NCBI GenBank assembly: GCA_964601125.1 | Contig: CAZRKB010000021.1 | Location: 1 to 7,969, forward strand | DNA: 7,969 bases | Direction: 5' to 3' | From: DATDVC01 sp964601125 | GTDB lineage: Bacteria > Patescibacteriota > Minisyncoccia > Phycocordibacterales > WO2-35-19 | Shown here: piece after piece, positions 4,822 to 7,969 of the stretch | Layout of the letters: every line of letters starts with the position of its first letter | Position numbering within the stretch: the stretch's first letter is position 1 | The notes under the pieces: model-generated | Databases searched by the model: none | What the model was told of the DNA's origin: nothing | Seen by the model: the letters and a program-made list of their open reading frames with translations, nothing else | Program-made: the position numbers and the translations under genes

Positions 4822-6249
4822 GATTTTAAAAACCTGACAATAAAAAAAGCGCGGGAATTATTAGACTCAAAACAGTTGAGCGCAAAGGAGCTCGCAGAGT
4901 TTTATTTAAAAAACATAGAGAATAAAAATAAGGACCTCAACGCCTATCTAGAAGTTTATGATGACGTGTTGAAGCAAGCTGAAATCGCGCAAAAGAGGAT
5001 TGATGAGAAAATGTCCGATCTTCTTACTGGTATACCTCTTTCTGTTAAGGACAATATTTTGATAAAAGGTCGAAAGGCAAGTAGTGCTTCTAAGATTTTG
5101 GAAAATTATAAAGCTACCTATACTGCGACTGCGACTCAAAAACTTATTGATCAAAGCGCCATTTTTTTGGGCCGTACAAACATGGATGAATTTGCCTGCG
5201 GAGGTTCGACAGAAAATTCTGCTTTTGGTGTTACTAAAAATCCTCATGATCACGAACGTGTTGCCGGCGGTTCGTCTGGTGGCTCGGCTGCTTCTGTGGC
5301 CGGCAACTTGGCCCTTGGAAGTTTGGGGTCAGATACTGGTGGGTCAGTGAGGGAGCCGGCTAGTTTTTGTGGAGTTGTCGGGCTCAAACCAACTTACGGC
5401 AGTGTTTCGCGTTTCGGTTTAATGGCTATGGGCTCCTCTCTCGATGTTATTGGGCCAATCGCAAAAACAGTTACTGACACAGAAATTATTTTTGATGCAA
5501 TAAAAGGGAGGGATAAGATGGACCCGACTTCAATAACCCCCCCAGCCCCCCCTTACATTAAGGGGGGGAGGAACAGCGATACTTCCGGTAAAATAAAAAT
5601 CGGAATACCGTATCATTTGTTAGAACAAGACGGGATAAGCGAAGATGTAAAGAAAAATTTTTACGAGAGTGTCGGAAAAATGAAAAGTTTGGGTTTTGAA
5701 ATTGTAGATTTAAAATTGCCAAACATAGATAAAGCTCTGGCTGTTTACTACATCATCATGCCGGCTGAAGTTTCTTCAAACATGTCGCGGTTTGATGGGA
5801 TCAAGTATGGGCTCTCGGTTGAAGGTAAAGATCTATTAGATGTGTATAAAAAATCTAGAGGGCAGGGTTTTGGGCCAGAGGTTAGGCGCAGGATAATTTT
5901 GGGAACCTATGTGCTCTCTCATGGTTACTATGATGCGTATTATGGCAAAGCCATGTTGGCAAGGAGGGCGATACGAAAAGAATTTGAAAATGCTTTTAGT
6001 AGAGTTGACGCTATAATGACTCCGACCGCTCCCACGCCGGCCTGGAAAATAGGGGAGAAAACATCGCCACTGGAAGAGTATTTGGCAGATGTTTTTACTG
6101 TTACTGCAAACATTGCCGGGGTGCCCGCTATATCTTTGCCGTCTGGATTTGATAAAATAAATAACATGCCTTTGGGGATCCAGCTCATGGCCCCCAATAT
6201 GAGAGAGGATATTCTTTTTGAAATCGGTAAAAAATTTTTGGGCGAGTAA
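4819..6249 (+). CDS. gatA: Asp/Glu-tRNA(Asn/Gln) amidotransferase subunit A
   Basis: A 476-residue amidase-signature enzyme, near the usual 480-490. It hydrolyses glutamine and passes the ammonia to GatB for amidation of the misacylated tRNA. The Ser-cisSer-Lys triad is visible: Lys77 in S-V-K-D-N, cis-Ser152 in A-G-G-S-S-G-G-S, and nucleophile Ser176 in D-T-G-G-S-V-R-E-P, 24 residues later as in the family. The 'GVVGLKPTYGSVSRFG' block and C-terminal 'NIAGVPAISLPSG' and 'PLGIQLMAP' are also typical. The start at 4819 fits the normal N-terminus and falls within the heptamer repeat; there is no Shine-Dalgarno site. A palindromic element (5534-5570) encodes ITPPAPPYIKGG at about residues 239-250, in the loop before 'KIKIGIPYH', without breaking the frame. 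It sits 2 nt ahead of the next gene. Confidence 0.96.
   Translation: MDFKNLTIKKARELLDSKQLSAKELAEFYLKNIENKNKDLNAYLEVYDDVLKQAEIAQKRIDEKMSDLLTGIPLSVKDNILIKGRKASSASKILENYKATYTATATQKLIDQSAIFLGRTNMDEFACGGSTENSAFGVTKNPHDHERVAGGSSGGSAASVAGNLALGSLGSDTGGSVREPASFCGVVGLKPTYGSVSRFGLMAMGSSLDVIGPIAKTVTDTEIIFDAIKGRDKMDPTSITPPAPPYIKGGRNSDTSGKIKIGIPYHLLEQDGISEDVKKNFYESVGKMKSLGFEIVDLKLPNIDKALAVYYIIMPAEVSSNMSRFDGIKYGLSVEGKDLLDVYKKSRGQGFGPEVRRRIILGTYVLSHGYYDAYYGKAMLARRAIRKEFENAFSRVDAIMTPTAPTPAWKIGEKTSPLEEYLADVFTVTANIAGVPAISLPSGFDKINNMPLGIQLMAPNMREDILFEIGKKFLGE
5534..5570 (+). repeat. Palindromic element inside gatA coding sequence
   Basis: CCCCCCCTT (5546-5554) pairs with AAGGGGGGG (5560-5568) around ACATT, preceded by a second C-run (ATAACCCCCCCAG). 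This is the same layout as the ligA copy: ATAA, C-run, second C-run, CTTACA, A/G-run. It encodes a Pro/Gly-rich surface-loop peptide. Confidence 0.87.
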
Positions 6250-6251
6250 AT

Positions 6252-6932
6252 ATGCCTCCTAAAGACAAAAATGCAAAAGAAAAGCCCTCGGGCTGGAATT
6301 TAGACCCCATAGAAGCTGGGCTGGTTTTGCTTTTCCTCATGGCTATCTTTGGTGGGGTCGGTCCGGCTGTGTGGAGCTACTTTTCTTCCGGAGGAATATC
6401 TTTTTATGGCATCCCACTATCTTCTGTCGGTAGGTTTTTTTCTTCAAACGTTCAAGTGTTTAAAATACTCGGCTATCTTGTCGCTGGCATAACCGCTATT
6501 GCCACTGTGGTTTTTAATAAAAAAGGTGATGAGGTTTGGAGAGAGGCCAAAAGCAGACTTCATTTACAGAGCGTTTCTGTGAATTCGCCTGATAGCTCTG
6601 AAGAAGTTACTGATCCGGTCATTGAGAGGTGGAAAAAAGTTTTAGAACATTCTGCTTCGGAAAATCCGTCTGATTGGAGAGTGGCCATCATCGAGGCCGA
6701 CATAATGCTTGATGATTTGCTCGGTGTGCTGAAACTTCCGGGCAGTACAATAGGGGACAAACTTAAAGCCGTGGAGCCGTCTGATTTTTTGACTTTAGAC
6801 CAAGCTTGGGAAGCTCACAAAGCGAGAAACATGATTGCTCACCAAGGTAGCGACTTCCTACTCAATCAGCGCGAAGTCCGCCGCATCATTTCTCTATACG
6901 AAGCGGTCTTCAAAGAGTTTAAAATGATCTAG
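6252..6932 (+). CDS. Two-helix membrane protein with probable cytosolic HEPN-type domain
   Basis: A 226-residue protein of no recognised named family. A basic N-terminus (residues 1-15) is followed by transmembrane helices at about 20-44 and 67-88, so both termini should face the cytosol. After a polar linker (90-120) comes an all-helical domain (about 122-226). It contains 'AIIEADIMLDDLL' (145-157) and 'AWEAHKARNMIAH' (185-197). The latter has R192-N193-x3-H197, the Rx4H signature of HEPN domains, with the usual polar residue after Arg. In that superfamily the Arg/His pair of a dimer forms an RNase active site, but some members only bind RNA or nucleotides. The gene starts 2 nt after gatA stops, so it is probably co-transcribed. 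I infer a membrane-anchored HEPN protein; nuclease activity and target are not shown by the sequence. Confidence 0.7.
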   Translation: MPPKDKNAKEKPSGWNLDPIEAGLVLLFLMAIFGGVGPAVWSYFSSGGISFYGIPLSSVGRFFSSNVQVFKILGYLVAGITAIATVVFNKKGDEVWREAKSRLHLQSVSVNSPDSSEEVTDPVIERWKKVLEHSASENPSDWRVAIIEADIMLDDLLGVLKLPGSTIGDKLKAVEPSDFLTLDQAWEAHKARNMIAHQGSDFLLNQREVRRIISLYEAVFKEFKMI

Positions 6933-6939
6933 TTAGGTG

Positions 6940-6996
6940 AAATCTAAAATCTTATATCTCAAATCCTCCAGATTTTAATTTTGAGATTTAATTTTT
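6940..6996. repeat. Inverted pair of AAATNTN heptamer arrays
   Basis: The left half (6940-6967) holds four 7-nt units: AAATCTA, AAATCTT, ATATCTC, AAATCCT. The right half (6969-6996), read on the minus strand, holds AAAAATT, AAATCTC, AAAATTA, AAATCTG. The halves can form an imperfect hairpin, for example AAATC (6961-6965) with GATTT (6971-6975). It lies between the HEPN-like gene and the convergent initiator tRNA, so it may serve as a weak bidirectional terminator, although no strong G/C stem is present. Confidence 0.65.
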
Positions 6997-7008
6997 AAAC
7001 TATTCGGG

Positions 7009-7078
7009 TTGCGGGACCTGGACTTGCACCAGGATCTTCTGGTTATGAGCCAGATGAATTACTTTACTCTATCCCGCA
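7009..7078 (-). tRNA. Initiator-like tRNA-Met (CAU), atypical elbow
   Basis: Read on the minus strand, the cloverleaf is complete in 70 nt. The acceptor TGCGGGA pairs with TCCCGCA, the D-stem is GAGT/ATTC, the anticodon stem TCTGG/CCAGA has loop CTCATAA (CAT at 7047-7045), and the T-stem is CCTGG/CCAGG. Initiator traits: a weak 1-72 pair (U1-A72 instead of the usual mismatch C1/A72), A11-U24, the GCAAC end, and G-C pairs at 30-40 and 31-39. Oddities: 29-41 is U-A rather than G-C; the D-loop is only AAAGTA, so G18 appears replaced by A while G19 remains; the T-loop is TGCAAGT with G at position 55; and the variable loop has 4 nt. No CCA is encoded (ACCC follows). An elongator Met or Ile2 (lysidine) tRNA is a less likely alternative. 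Confidence 0.78.
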
Positions 7079-7106
7079 TTTATATTACGTTGATTATCGC
7101 CATTGC

Positions 7107-7134
7107 ATTATATTCAATTTTTGAATTTATGCAA
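7107..7134 (-). promoter_or_regulatory. Probable promoter of the initiator-like tRNA
   Basis: On the minus strand TTGCAT (7134-7129) and TATAAT (7112-7107, 6/6) are 16 nt apart. The predicted start near 7100 leaves a leader of about 20 nt before the tRNA at 7078. The boxes coincide with an inverted repeat: TTGCAT at 7103-7108 with ATGCAA at 7129-7134, and TTCAA with TTGAA inside. Confidence 0.5.
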
Positions 7135-7137
7135 GAA

Positions 7138-7143
7138 TATGAT
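7138..7143 (+). promoter_or_regulatory. Possible -10 box of tRNA-Met on the plus strand
   Basis: TATGAT (5/6) lies 17 nt before the tRNA at 7161. No convincing -35 is found at 16-18 nt upstream. If real, the two tRNAs share a divergent promoter region. Confidence 0.3.
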
Positions 7144-7160
7144 AAAGTCTTAAAACATAG

Positions 7161-7234
7161 GTCGGCGTAGCTCAGTTGGTTAGAGCGTGGGACTCATAAG
7201 CCCAAGGTCGGTGGTTCGATCCCACCCGCCGACA
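7161..7234 (+). tRNA. tRNA-Met (CAU), elongator-like
   Basis: A full cloverleaf of 74 nt: acceptor GTCGGCG/CGCCGAC, D-stem GCTC/GAGC with loop AGTTGGTTA (GG present), anticodon loop CTCATAA with CAT at 7195-7197, T-stem GGTGG/CCACC, T-loop TTCGATC, discriminator A. The base of the anticodon stem is closed by TGGG/CCCA, with an A-G mismatch next to the loop (31-39). No CCA is encoded. The paired G1-C72 excludes an initiator. It could be elongator Met or the Ile2 tRNA whose C34 becomes lysidine; sequence inspection alone cannot decide. Confidence 0.9.
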
Positions 7235-7247
7235 CCCAAAAAATCTA

Positions 7248-7817
7248 CTAAATAAATTTTTCAGCGGCTGATATCAAAATATAAATGCCGATGGCGTTTG
7301 CCATAAAGAATACGATCGGTAAGTATCTCGGCTTCACTTTAGAAATGGCAACGAAAAATAAGCCAAGCTCGTCGGGGAGAGGGCTCGCGATCACAATTAG
7401 TCCCAAAATAAAAGAAGCCCATTTTAAGAAACCAAAATGGAAAAGGGAGATAAAGTGCCACTTCAGGCTAAATCTTGGTAAATTTTTCATACCATAATAA
7501 ACATTTTTTCTCACAAAAGAAGCTATGAGGACGTCGATGCAGGTTGCCCCAAGCCCGCCAAGGATCGATATTGTTAAACTTGGCAAGTGCTCCCTTAGTT
7601 CTATCAAGACGACGGAGGCAGGAGCTAAGGTGAATATGGAGGTGAAAAATGAACCAGCAAAGAGAGCTATGAGGGTTGAGTAAAGAGGGGACAATTCTTC
7701 AGAATTTATCACCTCAGAAATACCATCATGTTTTGCGATGTATATCGCCACCAAGATACTGGCCGTTATTATAAGAACGTCCCTAAAGAAGTGCTTAAAT
7801 GTGTTCTTGCCTCTCAT
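7248..7817 (-). CDS. Unidentified multi-pass membrane protein
   Basis: A 189-residue hydrophobic protein I cannot assign to a named family. A short basic N-terminus is followed by about five membrane segments at 13-29, 45-72, 79-101, 129-148 and 164-186. Possible key features are Gly-rich 'ILGGLGATCIDVLIASF' with an Asp in the membrane (Asp95), and 'IASPLPDELGLF' (143-154), a Pro/Asp/Glu loop at a helix end that recalls a conserved site. A distant likeness to small VTT/DedA- or YqaA-like membrane proteins is possible but not demonstrated. It is transcribed alone on the minus strand, between two plus-strand tRNA genes, convergent with tRNA-Met (stop to tRNA gap about 13 nt). No Shine-Dalgarno site precedes the ATG at 7817. 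Confidence 0.72.
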   Translation of the reverse strand: MRGKNTFKHFFRDVLIITASILVAIYIAKHDGISEVINSEELSPLYSTLIALFAGSFFTSIFTLAPASVVLIELREHLPSLTISILGGLGATCIDVLIASFVRKNVYYGMKNLPRFSLKWHFISLFHFGFLKWASFILGLIVIASPLPDELGLFFVAISKVKPRYLPIVFFMANAIGIYILISAAEKFI

Positions 7818-7880
7818 TTTTCTAATTTTATCATCTGGGCTAGCAAAATGCTTTAAAATTTGTTAAATTTGGTGGTGTCT

Positions 7881-7896
7881 GCAACGTAAAAGTTGC
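7881..7896 (+). other. Small stem-loop overlapping the 5' end of tRNA-Asp
   Basis: GCAAC (7881-7885) and GTTGC (7892-7896) pair around GTAAAA. The last two bases are G1 and C2 of tRNA-Asp, so the stem in the precursor would compete with the acceptor stem until 5' processing. Confidence 0.4.
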
Positions 7897-7968
7897 GGGT
7901 GTAGCTCAGCTGGTTAGAGCGTCCGCCTGTCACGCGGAAGGTCGTGGGTTCAAATCCCATCACTCGCG
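7895..7968 (+). tRNA. tRNA-Asp (GTC)
   Basis: A full cloverleaf: acceptor GCGGGTG/CACTCGC with one G-T pair, D-stem GCTC/GAGC with loop AGCTGGTTA, anticodon stem TCCGC/GCGGA with loop CTGTCAC (GTC at 7929-7931), variable AGGTC, T-stem GTGGG/CCCAT, T-loop TTCAAAT, discriminator G73, as expected for Asp. The window ends one base later, so whether CCA is encoded is not visible. Confidence 0.95.
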
Positions 7969-7969
7969 C

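Noticed and set aside
4948..5253. 101-codon open frame on the minus strand within gatA
   Set aside because: It is a shadow of the conserved GatA reading frame; its composition is not protein-like.
5084..5350. 88-codon plus-strand frame overlapping gatA
   Set aside because: It covers the GatA active-site region in another frame; GatA is intact, so this is a shadow.
7235..7262. Terminator between tRNA-Met and the convergent membrane-protein gene
   Set aside because: Only a weak A/T-only pairing is possible; too little to call.
7285..7497. 70-codon plus-strand frame opposite the membrane protein
   Set aside because: It is antisense to a longer frame with clear membrane segments and has no features of its own.
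7840..7894. Promoter for tRNA-Asp or the minus-strand membrane-protein gene
   Set aside because: Several TAAAAT/TTAAAT strings occur but none has a convincing -35 at the right distance.

Overview
The window looks like a chromosomal piece of a Patescibacteria/CPR bacterium, most likely Parcubacteria. This is an inference. It rests on a tight run of pseudopilin genes, a LigA with variant active-site surroundings, a gatC-gatA pair followed by a short membrane protein, few Shine-Dalgarno sites, tRNAs without an encoded CCA, and many short repeats, several inside genes. No insertion sequence, phage gene or CRISPR array is visible.

Layout. Positions 1-2279 hold four co-directional type IV pilin-like genes: a GspH/FimT-like protein cut by the window edge, a PulG/PilW-like minor pilin, a PilV-like minor pilin and a PilX-like protein. 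Gaps are 5 nt or less, or the genes overlap. The products would be processed by a prepilin peptidase and join a type IV pilus or pseudopilus at the membrane. Positions 2281-2366 are a repeat-built spacer. Positions 2367-6932 run in one direction: ligA (NAD+-dependent DNA ligase), gatC and gatA (tRNA-dependent amidotransferase subunits; gatB is not in the window), and a two-helix membrane protein with a probable cytosolic HEPN-type domain carrying R-N-x3-H. A good sigma70-type promoter sits at the end of ligA, so gatC-gatA-HEPN may be its own transcription unit. Positions 7009-7234 hold two divergent CAU-anticodon tRNAs: an unusual initiator-like tRNA on the minus strand and an elongator-like tRNA-Met on the plus strand. 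Positions 7248-7817 (minus) encode an unidentified multi-pass membrane protein, and tRNA-Asp(GTC) closes the window.

The most striking non-genic feature is a set of short repeats that share a 7-nt period although their sequences differ: ACGARNN units (503-537, 1746-1780, 4191-4225), AAATNTN units (1113-1140, 6940-6996) and AATTANG units (4794-4821). A second class is a C-run/CTTACAA/G-run palindromic element (2281-2357 as a head-to-head pair, 3066-3104, 5534-5570). Both classes lie inside coding sequence, in places that should tolerate extra residues: prepilin leaders that are cleaved off, the LigA HhH-BRCT linker, a LigA adenylation-domain loop, a GatA loop, and the gatC stop/gatA start junction. 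This resembles in-frame spread of palindromic elements and the heptanucleotide STRR repeats of cyanobacteria. Those are comparisons, not proof of homology.
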